Assembly (NCBI GenBank): GCA_038501625.1
Contig: JAZAYU010000008.1
Location: 7,688,938 to 7,752,937, forward strand
DNA from: Corbicula japonica
Taxonomy: Eukaryota > Mollusca > Bivalvia > Venerida > Cyrenidae
Length of the DNA stretch: 64,000 nt
Reading direction: 5' to 3'
The notes beneath the pieces are model-generated. The model did not search any database. It was not told the DNA's origin and saw only the letters and a program-made list of their open reading frames with translations. Position 1 is the stretch's first letter. The number at the start of each line of letters is the position of its first letter. A program made the translations under genes and the position numbers. Below are positions 11,406-21,599 of this stretch, piece by piece.

Positions 11406-11512
11406 GGCCCAAAATTATAAAGTGGATACTGGAGACCTGTCTCAAATTCAGCCAATCAGATTTTCAAGATTTGAGACTGGTCTTTAGTTTTAGTTCTATG
11501 ATCTTAGGCCAA
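11406..11512. mobile_element. Foldback MITE family B, deleted copy
   Basis: Short arms only: GCCCAAAATTATAAAGTGG at the left, TTGAGACTGGTC...TTCTATGATCTTAGGCC at the right. Confidence 0.7.
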
Positions 11513-11695
11513 AATCATCTGCACAGTCTAGCAGGTCTGAGTCTAAAGCTCTTCCTATTGGTTTTAACATCCATCATCTATGGATTCCAGGTGAAGCAGT
11601 CCACAACAACAAAATGACATTACACTAGTTACAATGAGGGGATGCAATTTTCTCCTTAGGATTGTAGCTACTCTAATGATAACAAAAAGATGCTA

Positions 11696-12200
11696 GAAAA
11701 TATCAACCATTCAATGACTTTACCGAAAAGAGGTCTGAACATCAACCATTGTATGACTATCCAAAAGTGGTCTGAACATCAACCATTGTATGACTATCCA
11801 AAAGAGGTCTGAACATCAACCATTGTATGACTATCCAAAAGTGGTCTGAACATCAACCATTGTATGACTATCCAAAAGAGGTCTGAACATCAACCATTGT
11901 ATGACTATCCAAAAGAGGTCTGAACATCAACCATTGTATGACTATCCAAAAGAGGTCTGAACATCAACCATTGTATGACTATCCAAAAGAGGTCTGAACA
12001 TCAACCATTGTATGACTATCCAAAAGAGGTTAGAGCATCAACCATTCAATGACTTTTCCAAAAGAGGTTGGAATATCAATCATTGTATGACTATCCAAAA
12101 GAGGTCGGAACATCAACTATTGTATCACTTTTCCAAAAGAGGTTCGAACATAAAAAATTGTATAACACAAGACTGGAACATCAACCACTGTATGACTTTA
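11696..12200. repeat. 37 bp minisatellite
   Basis: About 13 head-to-tail copies of a 37 bp unit containing CTGAACATCAACCATTGTA and TGACTATCCAAAAG. The middle copies are almost identical and the flanking ones diverged, the usual pattern of array growth from the centre. An ORF running through the last copies is a by-product. Confidence 0.9.
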
Positions 12201-12256
12201 TCCAGTGTATACATTTTTGCAAAACCAGTTGTGACAAAATTTAATTGAGGTACGAA

Positions 12257-12328
12257 CAAGAGCCGTCAATCGAAACTGACTTATGTCCCTAAATGTAGCT
12301 TTGAAATTGCTATTAGTAAACATATATA
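12257..12328 (+). mobile_element. Solo 5' end of a tandem-core element, family g
   Basis: CAAGAGCCGTCAATCGAAAC with a GTCA/TGAC mini-hairpin, matching the start module of families a, c, e and f. No core or 3' hairpin follows; a TA-flanked MITE lies 70 bp on. Confidence 0.5.
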
Positions 12329-12489
12329 CAGTAAAACCCCGCTGTTAAGACCACCGTTGGGACTGGGAAAAAGTGGTCCTAAATAGTGGGATGGACTTTA
12401 TATAGGGGTAGAAAATAGTGCAAAACTTTAAAATGGGACATCGAAATAATGGTCTAATTTCGGGGTGGTCTGAATGAGGGGTTTAACTG
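12329..12489. mobile_element. Mariner-type MITE, CAGT termini
   Basis: Terminal inverted repeats CAGTAAAACCCC... and ...GGGGTTTAACTG, with the inner GACCACC/GGTGGTC blocks also paired. TA target duplications are at 12327-12328 and 12490-12491. 161 bp, non-coding. Confidence 0.85.
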
Positions 12490-12491
12490 TA

Positions 12492-13181
12492 ATTAAATAT
12501 GCCTGTGGAAACGAGACGACTCTTCACCAAAGTCAATTAAAAGTAAAATATTACAATTTTTAAGGTAAATAATCTAGTGTTAAGAATCTTACCACATACT
12601 ACAAATTTCGACTTCAGTTAGATGTTGGCTTGCAATCAAAACATCAAAGACAATGTGCGACCACTGATATTTTCATTAAGAAGTAGCGCAGGAAAGTATA
12701 ACTAACAGAACATTGTTTATTGTTAATATCACACCTTTACTTTAGGCCACACCTTTTGTTATTGTTTCAACATTCGCAAGGGGTATAAACCCACACCGAA
12801 AAAAATTTGATTGACAGCAAAATTTAATTTGGAAGTAAAAGACATCATCTTTTCATTGGAGCGGCAGTTCTAACAGTTGTCGCATAACAAAAAACATGGT
12901 GAAGTGCTGCACTGCAACAGGTGTTTACAGGGTTGCTCACTGGGCCAAAAAATCTAATTGAAATTTGTAGTATAACATGGAAAATAATAAGAATCATTTG
13001 TTTGAAGTATGTAGTAAATCCCTTAATTATAAACAAGTCATCGTAAAATTATAATATGACATTTTTCAAGGAATGTTCTATGTTTAAAGTGGATATTATC
13101 ATGGAAATATGATTGTAAGAGTTAAGGACCTTACCACATAAAATATAGGTAACAATAGGAGAGACCGACGTTTGTAAACAC
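12492..13181. other. Intergenic, no gene
   Basis: AT-rich. The phrase CTTACCACATA recurs near 12588 and 13130. Nothing else is recognised. Confidence 0.35.
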
Positions 13182-13203
13182 TGACGTCACATTCGCGCAT
13201 GCG
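13182..13203 (+). promoter_or_regulatory. CRE plus NRF1-like site upstream of the YqaJ pseudogene
   Basis: TGACGTCA at 13182-13189 is a perfect CREB/ATF palindrome and GCGCATGCG at 13195-13203 matches the NRF1 consensus core. They lie 39-60 bp before the ATG at 13242, a usual place for TATA-less animal promoters. The sites are seen; promoter function is inferred. Confidence 0.5.
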
Positions 13204-13241
13204 TATAGCACTGGTGGGAAAAAAGTCAATAATAGTCAACA

Positions 13242-13355
13242 ATGGAAGAAGTCGCATCGCTGATTATATCAAAAGATCGTATTGATCCGCTGTCAAAGGA
13301 CTTGAAATTAAGTAAATATGTGAATGAAAACTTGTCACAGGAAGCTCGAAATTGA
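13242..13355 (+). pseudogene. YqaJ pseudogene, N-terminal segment to the premature stop
   Basis: ATG at 13242 opens 37 codons (MEEVASLIISKDRIDPLSK...) ending at TGA 13353-13355. The same frame then continues sensibly (LLFDYGRSLLPDPY, GWTDIPHGWPGF) to about 13460, which is why I read the TGA as a mutation. Confidence 0.65.
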
Positions 13356-13497
13356 TATGTGGTAAAACTACTGTTCGATTATGGACGTTCTTTGTTGCCG
13401 GATCCGTATTGTTTGAATGATGGTTGGACGGACATTCCGCACGGCTGGCCAGGCTTTAAAAATGAATGCATTGTTATTATGTTGTTATTGTTTGCAG

Positions 13498-13683
13498 CTA
13501 TGTAATCAGTGGTCATGTCCAAACAGTATACGTCAACCAGATTGCTGATGATGTGCCATACTGTGCTTTGAAGGCGAAGGTGGTCCCATCCCAACGTGTT
13601 TCAGAAAAAGCACACGAGCCATGGGTTTACCTGAATAAGTCTACAGCTGAAGTCTACTGTGGACACTGCACATGCATGGCCGG
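13498..13683 (+). pseudogene. YqaJ pseudogene, exon with first half of SWIM finger
   Basis: Acceptor TTTGCAG (13491-13497), donor GTAAGC (13684). Encodes YVISGHVQTVYVNQ ... VYCGHCTCMAG. The CxC pair of the SWIM finger lies at its end and the Gly codon is split by the intron. Confidence 0.8.
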
Positions 13684-13809
13684 GTAAGCTTACAAATGAA
13701 TTTTTAACCTTTCTCATTACTTTATAAATGCATATCTTTGAATGAAAAGGAATGGAAAGCGAGAGCTGCACACATTGTTTTTTTTTCATTAGGGTATTTT
13801 TTTTATCAA

Positions 13810-13889
13810 GAAGCTAATACTGTAGATCCTGATCAGACGGCAATGTTCACACATGATATATAACACCATATTGAATGATTAATGGTTAA
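13810..13889. mobile_element. TTAA foldback MITE family A, fragment in intron
   Basis: CTGTAGATCCTGATCAGACGG and TTAA at 13886-13889, between the two SWIM exons. Confidence 0.55.
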
Positions 13890-13967
13890 ATCAAAATCTG
13901 ATTCCTTCCTTAAATTTATTTACACTTAATATTTTGTGTCATTTAATATGTATGAGTTTTTTTTCAG

Positions 13968-14094
13968 ACTTGGTGAAGTTTGTAGCCATGTCGCAGCACT
14001 ACTATTTAAGATAGAAATAGGAATTAAGTCTGGCTTCAGTACTGTGTCCTGTAAAAGTGATGCTTGCGAATGGAACAAAGCTTTCTGGAAAGAG
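13968..14094 (+). pseudogene. YqaJ pseudogene, exon with second half of SWIM finger
   Basis: Acceptor TTTTTTTTCAG, donor GTAATA (14095). Encodes LGEVCSHVAALLFKIE..., completing CxCx7CxH with all four ligands intact. SWIM fingers bind DNA or protein. Confidence 0.82.
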
Positions 14095-14337
14095 GTAATA
14101 TATCAGTTGTTTTCAGTAAAGTTTATCAAACTAAACCCATTTTACATTGAAAGACAAACTATTATTAAATAAAACCAATACATTTTTTCTGGTTTAAGCT
14201 TGTTAAATGAGATCAAACTTTTGTAATAAGTTACCTTCTGGATTTTAAACTATCTGATGCTTTAAAATTCACTGTCAGTTACAGGCTATTTTGTTGTCTG
14301 TGTATAGTATAAACTAACTGGTTACATTTCATTTTAG

Positions 14338-14890
14338 GTCCAGCCCATGGATATTCCTCAATTACAGGAACTTATAAAGGGGCGACGAAACAAGATGGTC
14401 CCATCTGTAACCCCTTCAAGTAAAGATCCTCTGCCAGACAGAGAGACACTTTTGTCTCTCAAAGCTGTGTGTCCTAATGCAGTGTTCTTTACATGTATAC
14501 CTCGACTTGATCCAGAAGAAACCGAGACAGCCTCTGAAACTGGAGAACATCAGAGAATATAATGCCACCACTAAGGGACTTCTATGAAAAAGAAAACATA
14601 TTGATCGCTTCAGCCAGATGAACTCCAACAGAAGGCAAAAAGAGTGTGGGACGAATACAAGTGTTCAGACCAGCAAATTCAGGACCTGGAAGAGCAAACA
14701 CGCGCTCAGTCAGTTTCTCCGCTTTGGTTCGAACATAGAAAGGGGAGAATCACTGGAACAAAGGCACATGATGTTCTCGTGTTGAAAAAGACAACAGATC
14801 CTGGAAATTTTGTGAAGCGGATTACTGGGACAAAGACATATAATTTGTCTAAAAAAAAAGGAAGTGAAATGGGGTGCTAACAATGAAGAA
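14338..14890 (+). pseudogene. YqaJ pseudogene, linker and first half of nuclease domain
   Basis: Acceptor CATTTTAG. It reads VQPMDIPQLQELIKG... in one frame to about 14550, shifts for LRDFYEKEN, returns by 14617 (DELQQKAKRVWDEYKC), reaches PLWFEHRKGRITGTKA, and shifts again in the A9 run, after which EVKWGANNEE is in a third frame. The transposon at 14891 cuts it off. Confidence 0.75.
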
Positions 14891-15515
14891 CAAGAGTGCC
14901 AAACTGACACAAAATACGCCCGTCAAAATGCTGATCATCAAAGTTGCGTAACGATCCGATGAAAATTATTTGACTTAGAGAGCAGATACCGCTAATTCAG
15001 TTTTTGGACAATTCAAGGGCCATAATTCAGGAGTGCCTGGGGGGATTCGGCAGGTTATAGAACTTGGTCGAGATATTATGCCCACCAACATATTCACCAA
15101 GTTTGATTAAGATCGGATGAAAACTCTTTGACTTAGAGAGCGGAAACAGTAATTTTGGACAATTCAAGGGCCATAATTCAGGAGTGCCTGGGGGGATTTG
15201 GCTGGTTATAGAACTTGGTCAAGAGATTATGCCCACCAACATATTCACCAAGTTTGATAAAGACCAGATGAAAACTCTTTGACTTAGAAGAGCGTAAACC
15301 CTTATTTTGGACAATTCAAGGGCCATAATTCAGGAGTGCATGGGGGGATTTGGCTGGTTATAGAACTTGGTCGAGATATTATGTCCACCAACATATTCAC
15401 CAAGTTTGATAAAGACCGGATGAAAACTCTTTGACTTAGAGAGCGGAAACCATGTGAACGCCGCCCGCCCGCCGCAGGTGTTCCCATAATACGTCCCGTT
15501 TTTCAAACGGGCGTA
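14891..15515 (+). mobile_element. Tandem-core (Helentron-like) element, family a, inside the YqaJ domain
   Basis: Starts CAAGAGTGCC with a GTG/CAC mini-hairpin, then arm TACGCCCGT (14915). About three ~150 bp core units follow (GGGCCATAATTCAGGAGTGC recurs), a GCCGCCCGCCCGCCGC stretch, and a 3' hairpin ACGTCCCGTTT...AAACGGGCGT ending in TA. The right arm pairs with the 5' arm as well as with its own partner. Confidence 0.78.
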
Positions 15516-15551
15516 TAAAAAGCAAAAAGCAAATACTAAGAGGAAAACAAA

Positions 15552-15925
15552 ATGCCTCACAAACACTTGAAAATAAAGCAAACAGGTCTGTTCATTGACA
15601 AGGAGAGACTGTTTCTAGGCGCATCAGCAGATGGTCTTGTAAATTGTGACTGTTGCGAATCACGAGTGTTGGAAATTAGATGTCCATTCAAACACAAAAA
15701 CAAACTAATATCCGAGGCACATGCAGACAAAAAGTTTTGTTTGGACAGAAACTTGAATCTGAAAATAGGTCATCAATATTATACTCAAGTTCAATTACAA
15801 ATGTTAATTCACAAAGTTGGATGTTGTGATTTCTTTGTTTATACTAACATTGACTGCGTTACTGTGAAAGTCAAAATTGATATAGACTTTTGTGCCAGGC
15901 TCCTCCAGAAAACAGAAACTTTTTC
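15552..15925 (+). pseudogene. YqaJ pseudogene, catalytic half of nuclease domain
   Basis: Open frame with GLFIDKERLFLGASADGLV, CDCCESRVLEIRCPF and GHQYYTQVQLQMLI, the three hallmark segments of YqaJ nucleases. The motif usually ending Glu-Ile-Lys is Glu-Ile-Arg, so catalysis is doubtful. The frame is lost at the TTTTTC run near 15920. Confidence 0.82.
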
Positions 15926-16177
15926 TTTACACATATTCTACCAGAACTTTTAACCAGAAAACTGGTGAATGGACAAACAGATATGTTGGACAGTTTAGGA
16001 AATGACGAAATGAATGGTGATCAAATTGAAACCTGGTGTTTTAGTCAAGAACCAGAATATGGAAGAATGGTCACTTGTAGCAACACTGACTGTCCAATGC
16101 AGAAATTCCACTATGAATGTGTAAATATAAGACGCTGTCCCCGTGGGGATTGGTTTTCTCCAGAATGTTCAAACTGA
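15926..16177 (+). pseudogene. YqaJ pseudogene, C-terminal PHD-like finger
   Basis: Continues in the other frame as FTHILPELLTRKL ... then GRMVTCSNTDCPMQKFHYEC, a PHD-type Cys/His array. The expected first CxC reads CFS and the last pair FSPEC, so two ligands are Ser. Stop TGA at 16175-16177. Confidence 0.75.
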
Positions 16178-16185
16178 AAAACATC

Positions 16186-16191
16186 AATAAA
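16186..16191 (+). terminator. Polyadenylation signal AATAAA after the YqaJ pseudogene
   Basis: AATAAA nine bases after the stop codon. Confidence 0.5.
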
Positions 16192-16316
16192 TAAGAGTTC
16201 CTTAATGGTCCTTGTTTCTTCTGTAATACACCTCCAGTAAATATCAACAATGTATCATGTGACTGTCTATTTATCTATTAACCGGTTCTAGTTAAATCAT
16301 CATAAGATTTAATCTG

Positions 16317-16475
16317 TTTACTCCACCAAATATCACTGGTATCCATGTGCAATCTGTAGATCCAGATCAAATGGTACATCTGAGAAATCAGATCAGAATC
16401 TACACTGCTTACTTTTTAATTTATCTTTTTTCACCAAGAAGCAAACAGTGTGGATCCTGATTAGATGCATAGTTG
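16317..16475. mobile_element. TTAA foldback MITE family A, 3' truncated
   Basis: GTTTACTCCACC..., GTAGATCCAGATCAAATGG, CAGAATCTACACTGCTTAC, CAAACAGTGTGGATCCTGATTAG. A short direct duplication (TAGATGCA.AGTTGTACTGTC) follows to 16520. Confidence 0.65.
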
Positions 16476-16789
16476 TACTGTCACTGATTAGATTAGATGC
16501 ACAGTTGTACTGTCACTGATTATAACAAGAGCCAGTCGGAAACGACAGCACGCTCGACTATTCGAAGTCAGACATATTTAAGCACATTTAAAACTGTGCT
16601 TCATTTAAACTGGGGATTGATTCAGGAGTTTATGACACCCAACACACACACATGAACAAAAGTTTCTTAATCCAAGTTAGGAAATCAATAAATTACACTA
16701 AATTTATTATTGTAGTTTTTTAGAGGGTTTACACAACCCAGTCCATACACCCCTGCCCACCTATAGTGTGGTGTAGTATAGTAAGGTAT

Positions 16790-17600
16790 GGTATTGTTGC
16801 TGGTGGTGTTGTTGACGGTGTTGTTGGTGGTGTTGTTGTTGGTGGTGTTGTTGGTGTTGTTGTTGTCATTAGGTTTTTTGTTGCTTGTGTTGTTGGTGTT
16901 GTTTTTGTTGGTGGTGGTGTTGTTGTCAGTGTTGTTGCTGTTGGTGGTGGTTGTTGATGCTATTGTTGGTGTTGATGTTGTTGTTGGTGGTGTTGTTGGT
17001 TTTGTAGTTGTTATTATTTGTGTTATTGTTGGTTGTGTTGTTGGTGTTATTAATGGTGGTGGTGTTGGTGGTATGTGGTGGGGGGTGGTTGTAGTGTGGT
17101 GTGGTTTGGTGGGTGGTGGTGGGTGGGTGGTGGTGGGTGGGTGGTGGTGGTGGGTGGTGGTGGTGGGTAGTGGTAGGGGGTGGTGGTGGGTGGGTGGGGG
17201 TGGGGTGGGTGGGGGTGGGGTGGTGGTGGGTGGGTGGATGGGGGGGGGGGGGTGGGGGGTGGTGGTGGGGGGTGGTTTGTGGGTGTGGGTGGGGGGTGGT
17301 GGGTTGTGGTGTGGTGTGGTGGGTGGTGGTGGGTGGGTGGTGGTGGGTGGGTGGGTGGGTGGGTGTGGGGTGGATGGGTGTGGGGTGGGTGGTGGTGGTG
17401 GAAGGTGGTGGTGGGAGGTGGGTGTGGGGTGGGTGTGGGGTGGTGGTGGGTGGGTGGGTGGGTGTGGGGTGGGTGGTGGTGGTGGGGGTGCTGGTGGGTG
17501 GGTGGGTGTGGTGTGGTGTGGTGTGGTGTGGTGTGGTGTGGTATGGTATGGTATGGTATGGTATGGTATGGTATGGTATGGTATGGTATGGTATGGTATA
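16790..17600 (+). repeat. G-rich GGT/GTT tract with TGTGG/TATGG pentamers
   Basis: The + strand is almost pure G and T. GTTGTTGGTGGT triplets pass into dense GGTGGGTGGG runs, then (TGTGG)n and (TATGG)n from about 17505 to 17598. There are many runs of three or more G, so G-quadruplexes are possible. All six frames stay open here by composition, and the long ORFs on both strands are not genes. Confidence 0.9.
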
Positions 17601-17806
17601 ACCACTCAACACTTTCAACCAAAGTATGTTAAGTACATCTGTTTTAAACCTTTTCTATAGCATTACCTATGAAAAACACTAACATTGAAACTTTAACCAT
17701 AATTTCTAAGTCTTCATTCTAATTTCTAAGCGAAAAAGAGCAAAAATTAAATAAAAAAAAGCAAGGATGAGTTATGGGCCTTTGAAAATCAACCTGATGT
17801 ATGATA

Positions 17807-20260
17807 GAGGGCCATCATGGCCCTGTATTGCTCACCTGAGTACAAAAGTACTTTCAGCTTTACCCCAGGGCCTACATTTAAATAATGCTGGTAAAGGGTC
17901 TCTTAGTAAATTACAATACTCAACATGGAATATCTAAGGTCTAGTCACATTAGTTTCAGAGAAAAATGATTATTTATGTTTTTCAATATAAATCAATGCA
18001 AACTAAGCGAACCCTGGGGCGTAGCCAATCTTGGCCCAGGGGACATAATTTGAACAAACTTGGTAGATATCCACTAGACAATGCTACATACCAAATATCT
18101 AAGCTTAAGGCATTGAGGTTTCCAGTAAGAAGATTTTTAAAAATTGCCTTTTTTACATATTAAGGGCCCCCGGGGCGAGGCCAATATTGACCCCAGGGTC
18201 AACATTTAAACAATGTTGGTAAAGGGTCTCTTCACAATACTCAACATCAAATATCTAAGGTCTAGTCCTATTAGTTTCCGAGAAAAATGATTTTTCATGT
18301 TTCCAATATAAATCAATGTAAATGAAGAGAACCCTGGGGCGTGTCCAATTTTGGCCCAGGGGACATAATTTAAACAGACTTGGTAGACATCCACTAGACA
18401 ATGCTACATACCAAATATCTAAGCTTTAAGCATTGAGATTTCAAGTAGAAAGATTTTAAAAGTTTGCCTTTTTCACATATTAAGGGCCCCTGGGACGGGG
18501 ACAATTTTGACCCCAGGGCCAACTTTTAAACAAAGTTGATAAAGGGTCTCTACACAATACTCAGCACCAAATATCTAAGATCTAGTCCTATTAGTTTTGG
18601 AGAAAAATGATTTTTCATGTTTTTCCTATATAACTATATGTGGTAAACATCATACCTAAATATAGCTGAAGACAGGTAGAAATATTCGATTTTGACAATT
18701 CATGCCATCTGATCAGGATCTGCACTGGTCCCATTTTAGTCATATATAACCTAATGAATCAAAAAGCCAACAGTGCAGATCCTGATCAGATGGTTCGGAT
18801 GTGCCGGCTGATCTGGATCTACACTGTTCGCCCAAGCAAAAAGTTGTGTCTATGGACGAAAGGGTTAATATAGTCTGAACATTTTGAGAAAGTGCTACAA
18901 ATTTGTTGTTGTTGTTGTTGTTTTACTTATGAATTTAAATAAAATATTTAGAAAAGCCTGATATTCAGTGCTATAAAGTATTAAGAATGTTTATTTGGTC
19001 AGTATCCATAGATGTCAAAATTTACCTTATAAAAACTTCCAGAGCAAAGTTCTTAATATTGCAAAACACAGATCTTGAAGCAGGAAAGTTCAGTAGGTCA
19101 TTTGACCAGCAACTGGAGCAATGAACTTGATAGTGCATCCTAATACATCTTAATATAGCTGAAGACAGGTAGAACTATTGAAATTTTGACACTTGAAATT
19201 TTCACTCTGCTACTAAAATTTTTGTTTCAAATTTTATCCCTGAACAACCAGTGAATGAATTGTTCAGGAAAGATTGAATTTTAAGATGGTATAATGGCTG
19301 TGTCAAAATCTGGTTAATAACTGTAGAAAATCAAAGGTTAAAAACAGAATTCAAGTTTTTCCTATATAAGTCTATATAAAATGAAGTGACCCCTGGGGCG
19401 GGGCCAATTTTGACCCCAGGGAAATAATTTGAACAATAATTGTAGAGTTCCACTAGAGGGTGCTAAATGCCAAATATCTAAGCTCTAGGCCTTGTGGTTT
19501 CAGACAAGAAGATTTTTAAAGTTTTTCCTATATAAGTCTATGTAAAATGAAGTGACCCCTGGGGCGGGGCCAATTTTGACCCAAGGGAAATAATTTGAAC
19601 AATCTTTGTAGAGTTCCACTAGAGGATGCTAAATGCCAAATATCTAAGCTCTAGGCCTTGTGGTTTCAGACAAGAAGATTTTTAAAGTTTTTCCTATATA
19701 AGTCTATATAAAATGAAGTGACCCCTGGGGCGGGGCCTATTTTGACCCCAGGGAAATAATTTGAACAATCTTTGTAGAGTTCCACTAGAGGATGCTAAAT
19801 GCCAAATATCTAAGCTCTAGGCCTTGTGGTTTCAGACAAGAAGATTTTTAAAGTTTTTCCTATATAAGTCTATATAAAATGAAGTGACCCCTGGGGCGGG
19901 GCCAATTTTGACCCCAGGGAAATAATTTGAACAATCTTTGTAGAGTTCTACTAGAGGATGCTAAATGCCAAATATCTAAGCTCTAGGCCTTGTGGTTTCA
20001 GACAAGAAGATTTTTAAAGTTTTTTCTTTCGGTTGCCATGGCAACCAGAGTTCTGCATGGAATTAATTTCTTTGAACAACTTTGGAAGAGCTTCATGCAA
20101 GGAACATTTGTGGCAAGTTTCATCAACTTTGGCCCAGGGGTTTAAGAGGAGATGTTGTTTAAAGCAAAAATTGACGACGCACGACGCACGACGGACGACG
20201 CACGACGGACACAGGGCGATCCTAAAAGCTCACCATGAGCACAAGTGCTCAGGTGAGCTA
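17807..20260 (+). mobile_element. Tandem-core (Helentron-like) element, family e, copy 1
   Basis: Starts at GAGGGCCATCATGGCCC (mini-hairpin GGGCCA/TGGCCC) with arm GCTCACCTGAG. Diverged ~318 bp units come first, then four 166 bp units (GTGACCCCTGGGGC at 19386, 19552, 19718, 19884), a GACGACGCACGACG microsatellite and hairpin AGCTCACC...GGTGAGCT. A family A MITE lies inside (18700-18868). Comparison with 24740-24760 defines both ends. Confidence 0.82.
18700..18868. mobile_element. TTAA foldback MITE family A, within family e element
   Basis: GCCATCTGATCAGGATCTGC, CAGTGCAGATCCTGATCAG, GCTGATCTGGATCTACACTG and 3' AAAGGGTTAA (TTAA 18865-18868). Confidence 0.75.
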
Positions 20261-21599
20261 AAAATAAAGGTATACAAAGTTTTAAAGTTGTCGTTTTAAT
20301 AGAATGAAAGATATGAGATTTCACCACCTTGCACGCAAACTTTAACCTTAATTTCTAAGTCTAAAAAGGGCAATAATTTGATATAAATCAAAGAAAGAGT
20401 TATGGTTCTTGGCATACATAGTCATGGTAATGATAGTGAACAAGTTTCAAAGCTATAGTACAAGAAGTATGAAAGTAACTAGCTTGCACGCAAACTTTAA
20501 CCTGAAATTCGAAGTTGAAAAAGGGCCATAATTTGATTAAAAATTAAAGAAAGAGTTATGGTTCTTGGCATACATAGTCAGGGTCATGATGGTAAACAAG
20601 TGTTGAAAGTTTCAAAGCTATAGTACAAGAAGTATGAAAGTAACTAGCTTGCACGCAAACTTTAACCTGAAATTCTAAGTTGAAAAAGGGCCATAATTTG
20701 AACAAAATGGAAGTTAGAGTTATGCTTCTTGGCATACCCACTCGGGATATGATAATGAACAAGTGCTGAAAGTTTCAAAGCTGTGGTATAAGTAGTATGG
20801 AAGTAACAGGTTTGTACACTAGCTTGCACGCAAACTTTAACCTGAAATTCTAAGTCCAAAAAGGGCTATAATTTTAATAAAATTAAAGTTAAGAGTTTTG
20901 GTTCTTGGCATACACACTTGGGAGATGATGATGAACAAGTGTGCCAAGTTTCAAAGTTGTAGTATAAGTAGTATTGAAGTTATGTGTTTGTACAGTAGCT
21001 TGCACGCAAACTTTAACCTGAAATTCTAAGTCGAAAAAAGGGCCATAATTTGATGAAAATGAAAGTTAGAGTTATGGTTTTTGGCATACACACTCATGAC
21101 ATGATGATGAGCAAGTGTGCCAAGTTTCAAAGCTGTAGTATAAGTAGTATTGAAGTTATGAGTTTGTACAGTAGCTTGCACGCAAATTTTAACCTGAAAT
21201 TCTAAGTCAAAAAAGGGCCATAATTTGATCAAAATGAAAGTTAGAGTTATGGTTCTTGGCAAACACACTCGGGACATGATGATGAACAAGTGTGCCAAGT
21301 TTCAAAGCTGTAGTATAAGTTGTATTGAAGTTATGTGTCTGTACATTAGCTTGCACGCAAACTTTAACCTGAAATTCTAAGTCAAAAAAGGGCAATAATT
21401 TGATCAAAATGAAAGTTAGAGTTATGGTTCTTGGCATACATACTCGGGACATGATGATGAACAAGTGTGCCAAGTTTTAAAGCTGTAGATATAGTAGTTT
21501 TTATGATATCAGTAGGTTGCACACAAACTTTAACCAAAGCGGGACGCCGACGCCGAAGTGAGTACAATAGCTCGACATATTCTTCGAATAGTCGAGCTA

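Larger units (their letters stand above)
13242..16177 (+). pseudogene. SWIM zinc finger / YqaJ nuclease / PHD gene, decayed
   Basis: The remains of a gene of the SWIM-YqaJ-PHD type that is often repeated in mollusc genomes. Order: N-terminal segment (13242), SWIM finger CTC...CSH across two exons, linker, YqaJ domain (GRITGTKAHDVL; then GASADGLV, VLEIRCPF, YYTQVQLQML), PHD-like finger. Damage: in-frame TGA at 13353-13355; a probable deletion before 13498; frame changes between 14550 and 14620, at the A9 run 14851-14859 and at the T run near 15920; a tandem-core transposon inside the nuclease domain (14891-15515); Lys to Arg in the ExK nuclease motif; and two PHD zinc ligands lost. Introns with good sites remain (13684-13967, 14095-14337), so this is not a processed copy. 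YqaJ domains are lambda-exonuclease-type nucleases; the animal role is unknown. Confidence 0.85.
16525..21598 (+). mobile_element. Tandem-core (Helentron-like) element, family f, copy 1 with nested insert
   Basis: Starts ACAAGAGCCAGTCGG with a GTCG/CGAC mini-hairpin, then arm GCTCGACTATTC. A G-rich tract (16790-17600) follows, then about seven ~165-176 bp core units (CTTGCACGCAAACTTTAACC recurs from 20326 to 21350). The 3' end has GGGACGCCGACGCC and a hairpin AGCTCGAC...GTCGAGCT, then TAA. A family e element splits it at 17807-20260. The sister copy is 23112-26023. Confidence 0.8.

Noticed and set aside
11696..12200. Possible CRISPR array because of regular short repeats
   Set aside because: The units are contiguous with no unique spacers, and the DNA is eukaryotic.
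16685..17660. Long ORFs on both strands (up to 306 codons) in the first G-rich tract
   Set aside because: All frames are open because the sequence lacks T-A-rich stop contexts; the products are poly-Gly/Val/Trp or poly-Pro/His/Thr and continue into repeat flanks.
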